Shown piece after piece: positions 1-8,026 of a DNA stretch of 64,000 nucleotides; within the stretch, counting starts at the first letter, position 1, and the number at the start of each line of letters is the position of its first letter. This DNA comes from Chitinophaga tropicalis (GTDB lineage Bacteria > Bacteroidota > Bacteroidia > Chitinophagales > Chitinophagaceae), in contig NZ_WRXN01000005.1 in assembly GCF_009758205.1 (NCBI RefSeq), positions 186,001 through 250,000 of the forward strand, in the 5' to 3' direction. The translations under genes were made by a program, and so were the position numbers. The notes under the pieces are model-generated. The model ran no database searches and was not told the origin of the DNA. It saw only the letters and a program-made list of their open reading frames with translations.

Positions 1-424
1 CGGTACGGCGTAGTACGCCTCCGCTTTTTGCTTTCAGGGGGAAAATATGCCCGGGTTTACCAAGTTCCTCTGGACGGGTATTGGGATCAATGAGCGCCTG
101 TACAGTTTTAGCCCTGTCATGCGCAGAGATACCAGTAGTGCAACCGTGTCCGAGTAAATCGACTGACACCGTGAATGGTGTCTGGTGCAGGGCAGTATTA
201 TCGCGTACCATCATTTCCAGCTTCAGCTCTTCGCAACGTTCTTCCACTAATGGCGCACATATTAATCCACGGCCATAACGGCTCATAAAGTTGATGATCT
301 CCGGCGTCACATTCCTTGCTGCTGTTATAAAATCCCCTTCGTTTTCCCTGTCTTCGTCGTCTACTACTATGACCAGCTTACCCTTTCTGATATCCTCTAT
401 AGCTGATTCTATTGTATCTAACAT
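1..424 (-). CDS. ribB: 3,4-dihydroxy-2-butanone-4-phosphate synthase (RibB domain, partial; possibly RibBA)
   Basis: This is the N-terminal 141 codons of a riboflavin biosynthesis enzyme that converts ribulose 5-phosphate to 3,4-dihydroxy-2-butanone 4-phosphate plus formate. The start ATG is the complement of 422-424 and the gene runs off the left edge. Visible family signatures are the acidic metal-binding stretch [13 protein letters not shown] near residues 20-32, the [11 protein letters not shown] segment, and the [15 protein letters not shown] substrate loop. Many Bacteroidota carry a fused RibBA with a C-terminal GTP cyclohydrolase II domain; whether it is fused here cannot be seen. A TAnnTTTG -7 box lies just upstream on the minus strand. 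Confidence 0.93.
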   Translation of the reverse strand, partial: MLDTIESAIEDIRKGKLVIVVDDEDRENEGDFITAARNVTPEIINFMSRYGRGLICAPLVEERCEELKLEMMVRDNTALHQTPFTVSVDLLGHGCTTGISAHDRAKTVQALIDPNTRPEELGKPGHIFPLKAKSGGVLRRT

Positions 425-796
425 AGCTCTTCTGTTAAGTTAATGTGCAAAGTTATGGTAAAAATGTACCAATACCACTTTCCCGGCAGATAGTAAATAC
501 TCTTCCCATAATACATTGATCTTTTAGTCATATAAATATTTCTCTCCGTATTAATATTAAATACTCCCGTCCGCCATAATATTATAAGTATTAAAAAGAT
601 TCCAATTCGATTTTTTAGAATTTCTGCCCTGAATTATTAAACAAACTCGACGAAATCACTGTTAAAAGTTTCATCTGTCCAAAATAGTTCCCAATAAACT
701 CAATACGGTCAACAGCTTAACAATTTGTTAATTTATAGTTAAAATCTATCAAAGATAATTTATCAACTTTGCCTTCATAAATCAAACTGCTCAAAT
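425..796. other. AT-rich intergenic region between divergent ribB and the Oar-like receptor
   Basis: This 372-base stretch separates two divergently transcribed genes and must hold both promoters. It is strongly AT-rich and stop-dense in all frames, and I see no coding signal or RNA gene. Towards the receptor it has a near-match -7 box (CAACTTTG, 764-771) with no well-spaced -33 element. Confidence 0.5.
448..455 (-). promoter_or_regulatory. Candidate -7 box for ribB
   Basis: On the minus strand the bases read TAACTTTG, an exact match to the Bacteroidota -7 consensus TAnnTTTG, about 24 bases upstream of the ribB start codon. No good TTTG -33 element sits 19 bases further upstream, so only the -7 part is supported. 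Confidence 0.5.
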
Positions 797-3700
797 ATGG
801 GATTTAAACGACTACTAACCACATTCATTGTACTGTTTAGCATGTGCTACTCCTATGCACAGGTCACCACCGGTGGTATGACTGGTGTGGTAAAAGACGA
901 AAAAGGAGAACCATTGATCGGAGCAACGGTAAAAGCCGTTCACACCCCTTCAGGTACCGTATACGGTACTACGACCCTGGAAAATGGCCGTTACAACATC
1001 CCTAACATGCGTGTAGGCGGTCCGTATACTGTGACAATCAGCTATGTAAGTTTTAAAGAGCAGCAGATCCCTAATATAAATCTGCCATTGGGACAGACCT
1101 TCAGGATTGATGCAGTAATGGAAAGCTCTGCTACCTCTCTTAAGGAGCTGGTAGTAAGTGGTAAACAAGACCCTACCTTTAACAGTTCAAGGACAGGAGC
1201 CACTACCACTATTAACAGGGAGCAGTTGCAAAACCTGCCTTCCCTGAACAGAGGTATTGCAGATTTCACCAAATTAACGCCACAATCAGGTAAGGGCCTG
1301 AACTTTGCCGGCCGTAACGCCCTGTACAACCGTTTTACTGTAGACGGATCCCTGTTCAGCAACGCATTTGGTCTTTCTGAACTTCCAGGCGGACAAACAA
1401 ACGCACAGCCTATCAGCCTGGACGCTATTGATCAGCTGCAGGTGAATCTGGCGCCTTATGATGTGAAACTGAGCGGTTTCACCGGCGCTAACATCAACGC
1501 GGTAACAAGAAGCGGTACCAACGAATTTTCCGGTTCTGTGTATTCTTACTTCAAAAGTAAAGCCCTGACCGGTTCCAAGATCCGTAAAGTGGAAGTAGCT
1601 CAGAACGATTACAGCCTGAAACAATATGGTTTCCGCCTGGGAGGTCCAATCATTAAGAACAAGCTGTTCTTCTTCGTTAACGGTGAACTGGAAAGGCAAA
1701 CTTCTCCCGGCAGCACCTGGCTGGCCAACGACGGTAGCAAAACCGGTTCTAACGTATCCAGGGTAAGAACTACTGCGCTGGACTCTGTAAGGGCGGCTCT
1801 TCTGGCGGTAGGTTATGACCCGGGCAGCTATGAAGGTTATGAATTTGAGCAGAACAATGATAAAGTTACTGCGAGAATAGACTGGAACATCAGTGAGAAA
1901 CATAAACTGAACGTTCGCTATTCATATATGAATGCTTTAAGGGATATTGCTCCAAGTACTTCCAACTCCCGTTCAAAAGACAACAGGGGCCGTGGTCCAA
2001 GCGCCAACTCTCTGATCTTTGAAAACATGAAGTACAGGCAGCATAACAAGATCAACTCTGTTGTAGCTGAGCTGAACAGCACCTTCTCCAATAAATATTC
2101 CAATAACCTTTCTGTTACTTACAGCGCATTCCGCGACTACAGGGAAACCTTTGGCGGTAAACCATTCCCGGTAGTAGATATTGAGGATGGCAGCGGTGCT
2201 AACTATATTTCTGCCGGCTCTGAACCTTTCAGCGGACTGAACTCTCTGAAACAGGACCTGTTCCAGGCGGCCAACAACTTTAATATCTATGCCGGCAAAC
2301 ACACTATCACATTGGGTGTTGCAGGTGAATATTTCCGTTTCGAAAACGGTTTTGCACAGTTCTTATACGGACAGTTCCGTTACAATTCCGTGTCTGACTT
2401 TGTAAGAGCCAGCCAGGGTGAGGCTGTAAATCCGCTACTGTATCAGCTGACGTATTCAGCGCTTCCGGGCAATCCACGTCCGGTAGCCAAGCTTTCTGCT
2501 GCACAGGCTTCAGTTTATGCACAGGACGCTTTCCAGGTAATGGATAACCTGCGTATCACTTATGGTTTAAGGATAGACATGCCATGGTATCCTACCAAGC
2601 TGGCTTCCAACCCGATTGTTGATACTATGACCTTCCGCAACGGTGAGAAGCTTGATGTAGGTAAACTGCCCGGCACCACCCTGCTGTGGTCTCCGCGCGT
2701 AGGCTTCAACTGGGACATCATGAACGATCAGCGTTTCCAGCTGCGTGGCGGTACCGGTATCTTCACCGGCGCTATTCCTTATGTATGGGCAGTTAACCAG
2801 GCTGGTAACAACGGTCTGCTGTTTGGTAATGAGAACTCTACCAACCCTGCAAACCGTCCGTTCAGCGCAGATCCGGCAAAATACATTCCTGCTAACCCGT
2901 CTGCTACGCCAAACTTCGCGATCAACGTAATTGATCCTGACTTTAAATACCCACAGGTATGGCGTTCAAACCTGGCAGCTGATGTTCGTCTGCCTGGCGA
3001 CGTAGTAGCAACAGTAGAAGGTATTTATACCAAAGATCTGAATGCTGTATTCCATCGTGATGCCAACCTGAAGAACCCGGTGGGTAAAACAGTTGGTGCA
3101 AACGTTCGTGATACATTCCCCGGCGGAAGTGCAAACCGTATCAACCCGAGGATCACTAACGCTATTGTGCTGGATAACACTACCAAAGGTTACTCTTACT
3201 CTTTGTCACTGCAGCTGCAGAAAGCATTTGACATGGGTCTGTATACTTCAGTGTCTTACACCTACACCGGTGCCAAAGACCTGACTTCCAGCCCCGGTTC
3301 ACAGGCTGCCAGTGCATACAATGGTAACCAGATCGTAAACGATCCTAATACTCCGGTGCTGTCATACACTAACTACCTCGTAAAACACAGGGTAGTAGGT
3401 ATGCTGTCTTACTCAGTGAAATATGCAAAACTGCTGGGTACTACAGTATCTGTGATCTATGAAGGCTCTCCGTTTGCTGACGCGTTCAACAACAGCCGTA
3501 TCAGCTACACTTATGCAGGTAACATCAACAAAGATGGTTCTACCGGTAATAATGACCTGATCTATGTTCCAAGAAGCCAGAGTGAGATCGCTCTTATCCC
3601 TGTAGATGCGAATGATACCCGTACAGAAGCTGAAATATGGAATGACCTGAATGCTTATATCTCTGCAAATAAATACCTGAACGGCCGCAGAGGTCAGTTT

Positions 3701-4033
3701 GCTGAAAGGAATGGTGGTCAGTATCCATGGTTCCACAGGTTTGATGTAAGGGTAATGCAGGATGTAGATTTTGGCAGGATCTTCCCTAAATCCAAGAGCA
3801 AGATCCAGATCTCTCTTGATATCATCAACTTCTCTAACCTCCTGAACAGCAACTGGGGTATAGCTCCTGTTCCAAGGGCTACCAGCTTCCTGACCTGGAG
3901 GGATTTCAAAGGTCCTGACGGCGCTCCCCGCTATTCTTTTGCTAAACCAGTTTCCAACAGGCAGTTTATCGACGATACCGGTATCCTGTCCCGCTGGCAG
4001 ATGCAGCTGGGTGTACGTTACATCTTCAACTAA
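797..4033 (+). CDS. Oar-like TonB-dependent outer-membrane receptor with carboxypeptidase-regulatory-like domain
   Basis: A 1078-residue outer-membrane protein. It opens with a signal peptide ending near SYAQ (about residue 22), then a carboxypeptidase-regulatory-like beta-sandwich (GVVKDEKGEPLIGATV, roughly residues 30-110), a TonB plug (about 115-240, including the NAVTRSGTNEFSGSVY segment), and a long C-terminal barrel ending in MQLGVRYIFN with a terminal aromatic-Asn typical of outer-membrane barrels. The layout matches the Oar/OmpA-related TonB receptors of Bacteroidota and myxobacteria rather than SusC: there is no SusC-type plug motif and no SusD neighbour. The substrate is unknown. 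It is monocistronic, followed at once by a strong terminator. Confidence 0.85.
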   Translation: MGFKRLLTTFIVLFSMCYSYAQVTTGGMTGVVKDEKGEPLIGATVKAVHTPSGTVYGTTTLENGRYNIPNMRVGGPYTVTISYVSFKEQQIPNINLPLGQTFRIDAVMESSATSLKELVVSGKQDPTFNSSRTGATTTINREQLQNLPSLNRGIADFTKLTPQSGKGLNFAGRNALYNRFTVDGSLFSNAFGLSELPGGQTNAQPISLDAIDQLQVNLAPYDVKLSGFTGANINAVTRSGTNEFSGSVYSYFKSKALTGSKIRKVEVAQNDYSLKQYGFRLGGPIIKNKLFFFVNGELERQTSPGSTWLANDGSKTGSNVSRVRTTALDSVRAALLAVGYDPGSYEGYEFEQNNDKVTARIDWNISEKHKLNVRYSYMNALRDIAPSTSNSRSKDNRGRGPSANSLIFENMKYRQHNKINSVVAELNSTFSNKYSNNLSVTYSAFRDYRETFGGKPFPVVDIEDGSGANYISAGSEPFSGLNSLKQDLFQAANNFNIYAGKHTITLGVAGEYFRFENGFAQFLYGQFRYNSVSDFVRASQGEAVNPLLYQLTYSALPGNPRPVAKLSAAQASVYAQDAFQVMDNLRITYGLRIDMPWYPTKLASNPIVDTMTFRNGEKLDVGKLPGTTLLWSPRVGFNWDIMNDQRFQLRGGTGIFTGAIPYVWAVNQAGNNGLLFGNENSTNPANRPFSADPAKYIPANPSATPNFAINVIDPDFKYPQVWRSNLAADVRLPGDVVATVEGIYTKDLNAVFHRDANLKNPVGKTVGANVRDTFPGGSANRINPRITNAIVLDNTTKGYSYSLSLQLQKAFDMGLYTSVSYTYTGAKDLTSSPGSQAASAYNGNQIVNDPNTPVLSYTNYLVKHRVVGMLSYSVKYAKLLGTTVSVIYEGSPFADAFNNSRISYTYAGNINKDGSTGNNDLIYVPRSQSEIALIPVDANDTRTEAEIWNDLNAYISANKYLNGRRGQFAERNGGQYPWFHRFDVRVMQDVDFGRIFPKSKSKIQISLDIINFSNLLNSNWGIAPVPRATSFLTWRDFKGPDGAPRYSFAKPVSNRQFIDDTGILSRWQMQLGVRYIFN

Positions 4034-4049
4034 TTTTCTTTTTTATGAT

Positions 4050-4092
4050 AAAAGGGCTGTTTCCTTCATCACAGGGAACAGCCCTTTTAATT
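4050..4092 (+). terminator. Rho-independent terminator after the Oar-like receptor
   Basis: Inverted repeat AAAAGGGCTGTT (4050-4061) with AACAGCCCTTTT (4077-4088) and a T-rich tail, 17 bases after the receptor stop codon. It separates the receptor from the hydrolase gene. Confidence 0.85.
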
Positions 4093-4124
4093 TTAGCCAG
4101 ACTTTTTTTGTTATATTTATAACA

Positions 4125-4832
4125 ATGCGTGAAGAACACTACAAATGGTATTCCCCACACCTGGGCCGTGACTTCGAAATGCTGGTATTCGGAGAGGAAG
4201 GCTATCCCCTCATCCTCTTCCCTACCTCCATGGGCCGTCACTACGAACACCGTGAAAGAGGCCTTATCAACGCACTGCAATGGTTCGTTGACCAGCAGCT
4301 CATAAAGATCTACTGTCCTGACAGTATAGACACCCACAGCTGGTACAACATCCATATTCCTCCGGCAGAAAGGGCCCTGAACCACTCCCGCTACGATAAC
4401 CTGTTACGCCATGAAATACTGGAACGCGTGTCTGCCGATACGGGTGTAGAACGCATTGCCGTAGCCGGCTGCAGCTTTGGAGGATATCATGCGGCCAACT
4501 TTGCTTTCCGCTATCCCGAGAGGGTTTCCTACCTGTTCAGCCTGAGCGGTATTTTCGACGTGAAATTCCGCCTGGACGGTCATTATGACGATAATGTGTA
4601 TTATCATAATCCTATGGACTACATGCGTGACAATCCGCATGAAGCACTCTGGCGCATGGGTATTATACTGAGCGTTGCGGGTAGCGACGTGTCCCGCGGC
4701 CAGAATGAACAGATGTCCGGCATACTGACGGGTAAAGGTATTTCCCACTGGCTGGATATAAGGCATAATATGTCCCATACCTGGGCATCGTGGCAGGACC
4801 TCCTGCCCTACTACCTGTCGCTGATCAAATAA
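4125..4832 (+). CDS. Alpha/beta hydrolase, esterase family
   Basis: A 235-residue cytoplasmic alpha/beta hydrolase of the putative-esterase type. The nucleophile elbow is GCSFGG (about residues 117-122) and the likely catalytic His is in HNMSHTW near the C terminus. The reading frame is open upstream to 3939, but that extension would overlap the receptor and its terminator; the ATG at 4125 begins the conserved fold with MREEHYKWYSPHLGRD, so it is the preferred start. It is the first gene of a five-gene same-strand set with two ATP-grasp proteins, a carboxylate-amine ligase and a glutamine amidotransferase. A role in hydrolysing an ester or amide intermediate of that pathway is inference. Confidence 0.8.
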   Translation: MREEHYKWYSPHLGRDFEMLVFGEEGYPLILFPTSMGRHYEHRERGLINALQWFVDQQLIKIYCPDSIDTHSWYNIHIPPAERALNHSRYDNLLRHEILERVSADTGVERIAVAGCSFGGYHAANFAFRYPERVSYLFSLSGIFDVKFRLDGHYDDNVYYHNPMDYMRDNPHEALWRMGIILSVAGSDVSRGQNEQMSGILTGKGISHWLDIRHNMSHTWASWQDLLPYYLSLIK

Positions 4833-4906
4833 CTGGTTGGCGCGAATATTGATTTTTTATCAGCTTCCGGATCATTGGATAACCATCATAAGAAAACCTC
4901 TCAGCA

Positions 4907-6004
4907 ATGAAGAAAATAGGCATTCTCTTTGGCCAGGAAAACAGCTTTCCACAGGCCTTTATCGATCGTGTGAATGAGAAACAGATAGACGGCATCACGG
5001 CAGAGCCGGTATCCATTGATAAAGTAATACAGGGCCTGCCATCAGGATATGCTGTGGTAGTTGACCGTATTTCGCAGGATGTTCCCTTTTACCGCACCTG
5101 GCTCAAACAGGCTTCCCTGGAGGGTACCGCCGTGATCAACAATCCGTTCTGGTGGAGTGCTGACGACAAGTTTGTCAACAACGAACTGGCCCTGCGCACC
5201 GGTATACAGGCGCCTAAAACGGCCTTGCTTCCCTCCCGGGAATTACCATTGAATACCACAGATAAATCCTTCCGGAACCTGGAATACCCGTTTGACTGGG
5301 ATGCTATTTTCGATCATATTGGTTTTCCCGCATACCTGAAGCCATATAACGGCGGAGGGTGGAAACATGTATACAGGATATATGACCGTGAGGAGTTCTT
5401 TGCACAACATGCCCGCACCGGCCAGCTGGTCATGATGCTCCAGGAGGAGATAAAACATGAAGCTTATTACCGCTGTTATTGCATTGGTGGAAAATATGTA
5501 CGCATCATTCCATACGATCCCTACCAGGCAGATCAGCAACGTTACCTGACGGAAGATAAAGGCGACAGCGCCCTGATAACGGCCATTGCAGACCAGGTAG
5601 CGCAGCTGAACCAATACCTGGGTTATGACTTCAACAGCGTAGAAATAGCTATCCGAAACGGCGTTCCTTATGTGATCGACTTCTGGAACCCTGCACCTGA
5701 AGCAGATCCTAATATCATTGGCCAGGAAAACTTTGAATGGCTGACGGAAACCGCCGCCAGCTATGCCATTCTCCGCGCGCAGCAGCAAACACCCGGCACA
5801 GATAACCTGACCTGGGGTAAATTTCTCCAGCATGCAGTACATGGAGAACAGACCGTTATCGTACCCGGCAAGAAAAAGACCGCAGCCAAAAAAGTGGCTG
5901 TATCTCCGGCAGTGACACCTAATGATGCTCTTTCTGAACCCACTCTGACAAAAGAACCTGCTCCTAAAAAAACACCGGTCAAAAAGACGAAAAAGAAAGA
6001 ATAA
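4907..6004 (+). CDS. ATP-grasp family carboxylate-amine ligase with Lys/Pro-rich tail
   Basis: A 365-residue protein with an ATP-grasp fold. The ATP-binding segment AYLKPYNGGGWKHVYRI lies near residues 145-161, a hinge-like ELALRTGIQAPKT near 93-105, and the metal-binding end motif VIDFWNPAPEAD begins at residue 256. ATP-grasp enzymes activate a carboxylate as acyl phosphate and couple it to an amine or thiol. The last ~45 residues (from about 320) are a low-complexity Lys/Ala/Pro/Thr tail resembling histone H1-like tails and are not part of the catalytic fold. It sits in an operon with a YbdK-type ligase and a class I amidotransferase, which suggests synthesis of an amide- or peptide-linked metabolite. 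The substrate is unknown. Confidence 0.8.
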   Translation: MKKIGILFGQENSFPQAFIDRVNEKQIDGITAEPVSIDKVIQGLPSGYAVVVDRISQDVPFYRTWLKQASLEGTAVINNPFWWSADDKFVNNELALRTGIQAPKTALLPSRELPLNTTDKSFRNLEYPFDWDAIFDHIGFPAYLKPYNGGGWKHVYRIYDREEFFAQHARTGQLVMMLQEEIKHEAYYRCYCIGGKYVRIIPYDPYQADQQRYLTEDKGDSALITAIADQVAQLNQYLGYDFNSVEIAIRNGVPYVIDFWNPAPEADPNIIGQENFEWLTETAASYAILRAQQQTPGTDNLTWGKFLQHAVHGEQTVIVPGKKKTAAKKVAVSPAVTPNDALSEPTLTKEPAPKKTPVKKTKKKE

Positions 6005-6012
6005 CTTTGGTA

Positions 6013-6049
6013 GCCGGCAACGTTCCTGCTTAGAGAGGAAATTGCCGGC
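6013..6049 (+). other. Intercistronic hairpin inside the ligase operon
   Basis: GCCGGCAA (6013-6020) and TTCCT (6023-6027) pair with AGGAA (6036-6040) and TTGCCGGC (6042-6049), giving a strong stem between the first ATP-grasp gene and the carboxylate-amine ligase gene. There is no T run after it, so it is unlikely to be a full terminator. It may be an mRNA-stabilising or partial-attenuation structure. Confidence 0.55.
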
Positions 6050-6069
6050 AACGCACTGAAACACACCAC

Positions 6070-7170
6070 ATGCTTAAGAATTTCACCCTCGGGATAGAAG
6101 AGGAATATATGGTCATGGACCCGCATACGTTTGAATTACGGTCCCATGAACAAAAGATCGTTGAACATGCCCATAAGGTGATCAATGACCAGGTAAAGGC
6201 CGAATTTCACCAGGCAGTGGTGGAAGTAGGCACCCAGGTTTGCGCCAACATAGATGAAGCCTGCAAAGATGTCTCTTCCCTGCGCAGGACCATAGCCCAG
6301 ATAGCCGGCGATCTTGGCTATTCCGTAGGCGCTTCCGGTACCCATCCCTTCTCTGAATGGGAACTGCAGCTCATCACAGACCATCCCCGTTATTTTGAGA
6401 TCGTCAATGAAATGCAGGATGCTGCGCGTTCCAACCTGATATTCGGACTGCACGTACATGTAGGCATGGAAAACAGGGAAATGGCCCTGCACATTGCCAA
6501 CTCTGTACGCTATTTTCTGCCACATGTTTTTGCGCTCAGCACCAACTCCCCTTTCTGGGAAGGCAGGAACACGGGATTTAAATCATACCGCACCAAAGTA
6601 TTCGATAAATTTCCCCGCACCGGCATACCGGACTTCTTTGCCAGCATAGAAGAATATGATAAATACATACAACTGCTGGTAAAGACCAATTGTATTGACA
6701 ACGCAAAAAAAGTATGGTGGGACCTCCGGGTACATCCTTTCTTCAATACGGTAGAATTCCGCATTTGCGACGTACCGCTCACCGTGCAGGAAACCTGTAC
6801 CCTGGCAGCCCTTTTCCAGGCTGTATGCGCCAAGATCTATAAACTGCGTATGCAGAACCTCAACTTCATCATCTATAACCGCGCACTTGTTAACGAGAAC
6901 AAATGGAGGGCTTCCCGCTATGGAATAGATGGCAACCTGATAGATTTCGGCAAGGAAACTGAGATCAACGCCCGCACCCTTATTAATGAGCTGCTGGATT
7001 TTGTGGATGATGTTGTGGATGACCTGGGCAGCAGGCATTTTATAGAATATACTCATCATATTCTTGAAAACGGCACCGGCGCTGATAAGCAACTGGAGGT
7101 ATTCCAGCAGACAGAGAGCCTGCAATCGGTTACCGGCTTCATCATTAATCAGTTTCTCAAAGACTGCTAA
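6070..7170 (+). CDS. YbdK-type carboxylate-amine ligase (glutamate-cysteine ligase family 2)
   Basis: A 366-residue member of the GCS2 family, close to the usual YbdK length. It starts with FTLGIEEEYMVMDP, whose acidic residues bind metal, and has the family signatures GASGTHPF (about 95-102) and GLHVHVGM (about 133-140). The family forms gamma-glutamyl or similar amide bonds from ATP, a carboxylate and an amine; E. coli YbdK shows only weak glutamate-cysteine ligase activity, so the true substrate here is open. It starts 66 bases after the first ATP-grasp gene and ends 17 bases before the amidotransferase, fitting a single transcript. It could be misread as a glutathione-synthesis gene, but the neighbours do not fit a GshA/GshB pair. 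Confidence 0.9.
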   Translation: MLKNFTLGIEEEYMVMDPHTFELRSHEQKIVEHAHKVINDQVKAEFHQAVVEVGTQVCANIDEACKDVSSLRRTIAQIAGDLGYSVGASGTHPFSEWELQLITDHPRYFEIVNEMQDAARSNLIFGLHVHVGMENREMALHIANSVRYFLPHVFALSTNSPFWEGRNTGFKSYRTKVFDKFPRTGIPDFFASIEEYDKYIQLLVKTNCIDNAKKVWWDLRVHPFFNTVEFRICDVPLTVQETCTLAALFQAVCAKIYKLRMQNLNFIIYNRALVNENKWRASRYGIDGNLIDFGKETEINARTLINELLDFVDDVVDDLGSRHFIEYTHHILENGTGADKQLEVFQQTESLQSVTGFIINQFLKDC

Positions 7171-7187
7171 ACTTGTAACTTTGTGCT

Positions 7188-8009
7188 ATGAAACCTTCTA
7201 AGCAGCACTGGAAAGTGGCCGTACTGGATATGTATGAACAGGTCCCTAACGAAGGGATGCGTTGTATAAGGGAAGTACTGACAGATTATGCTGCAAAACA
7301 TGCCTTACAACTGGAATTTCATGAGTTTGAAGTAAGAGTGCAGCAACAATTCCCTGACCTTTCATATGATATCTACATCTCTACCGGAGGCCCTGGTAGT
7401 CCGCTGGACAGCGAAGGCAGCGAATGGGAAAAGCAATATTTCAATTTAATGGAAGAACTGATGGAGTGGAACAATACAGCTGAAGAGAAGAAGCCGATCC
7501 TGCTGATCTGCCACTCCTTCCAGCTGATGTGCCGCTACCTGGGGCTTGGCAATGTATGCCGCAGAAGATCGCCTGCTTTTGGCATCTTCCCTGTCCATAA
7601 AACCAGTGCTGGTGAAGAAGAGCCTGTATTTACAGAATTACCGGAACCTTATTATATCGTAGATAGCCGTAACTGGCAGGTGATAGAGCTCAATTACGAA
7701 AGAATGGAAGCCATAGGCGCCCGTGTACTGGCCATTGAAAAAGAACGCCCGCATGTACCACTGGAACGGGCTACAATGGCTATCAGGTTCAGCGACCACT
7801 GTATTGGCACACAATTCCACCCGGAAGCTGACGCTACAGGCATGCGCATGTACCTCATGCAGCAGGAAAAGAAAAACCAGGTCATCACCAACTACGGCGC
7901 GGAAAAATATCACAGCATGCTGGAACAACTGTCTGATCCCGACAAGATCATGCACACACATAACTCCTTCATACCGGCTTTCCTGGATACAGCGATTTTT
8001 AATCGATAA
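7188..8009 (+). CDS. Class I glutamine amidotransferase domain protein
   Basis: A 273-residue stand-alone GATase-1 fold. The catalytic triad can be read as Cys108 (LLICHSFQL), His211 and Glu213 (QFHPEAD); the ISTGGPGSP loop near 64-72 is the usual oxyanion region. Such proteins release ammonia from glutamine for a partner synthetase or act as gamma-glutamyl hydrolases. No fused synthetase domain is present, so the acceptor is probably one of the adjacent ligases; alternatively it could cleave gamma-glutamyl groups installed by the neighbouring YbdK-type enzyme. Spacing to both neighbours is 17 bases, which suggests coordinated expression. Confidence 0.88.
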   Translation: MKPSKQHWKVAVLDMYEQVPNEGMRCIREVLTDYAAKHALQLEFHEFEVRVQQQFPDLSYDIYISTGGPGSPLDSEGSEWEKQYFNLMEELMEWNNTAEEKKPILLICHSFQLMCRYLGLGNVCRRRSPAFGIFPVHKTSAGEEEPVFTELPEPYYIVDSRNWQVIELNYERMEAIGARVLAIEKERPHVPLERATMAIRFSDHCIGTQFHPEADATGMRMYLMQQEKKNQVITNYGAEKYHSMLEQLSDPDKIMHTHNSFIPAFLDTAIFNR

Positions 8010-8026
8010 CAATTTGCTGATTACTT

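Noticed and set aside
724..771. Complete promoter for the Oar-like receptor
   Set aside because: The TTTG at 724 and the imperfect CAACTTTG at 764 are 36 bases apart, far from the 19 seen at tRNA-Leu. It is not called as a promoter.
1286..1903. Long minus-strand open frame inside the Oar-like receptor gene
   Set aside because: It has no recognisable domain and mirrors the codon pattern of the receptor frame on the other strand. No promoter or ribosome signal supports it.
3939..4124. Upstream extension of the alpha/beta hydrolase frame
   Set aside because: It would overlap the receptor stop and its terminator, and it has no conserved sequence. The ATG at 4125 is used instead.
5243..6064. 273-codon minus-strand open frame opposite the ATP-grasp gene
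   Set aside because: Its translation is Phe/Cys/Arg-rich without domains, as expected from the antisense of the Lys-rich tail and the ATP-grasp fold. It is a shadow of the plus-strand gene.
6070..7170. Glutathione biosynthesis (GshA)
   Set aside because: The YbdK-type family is distinct from canonical GshA, and the adjacent ATP-grasp proteins do not carry obvious GshB signatures.
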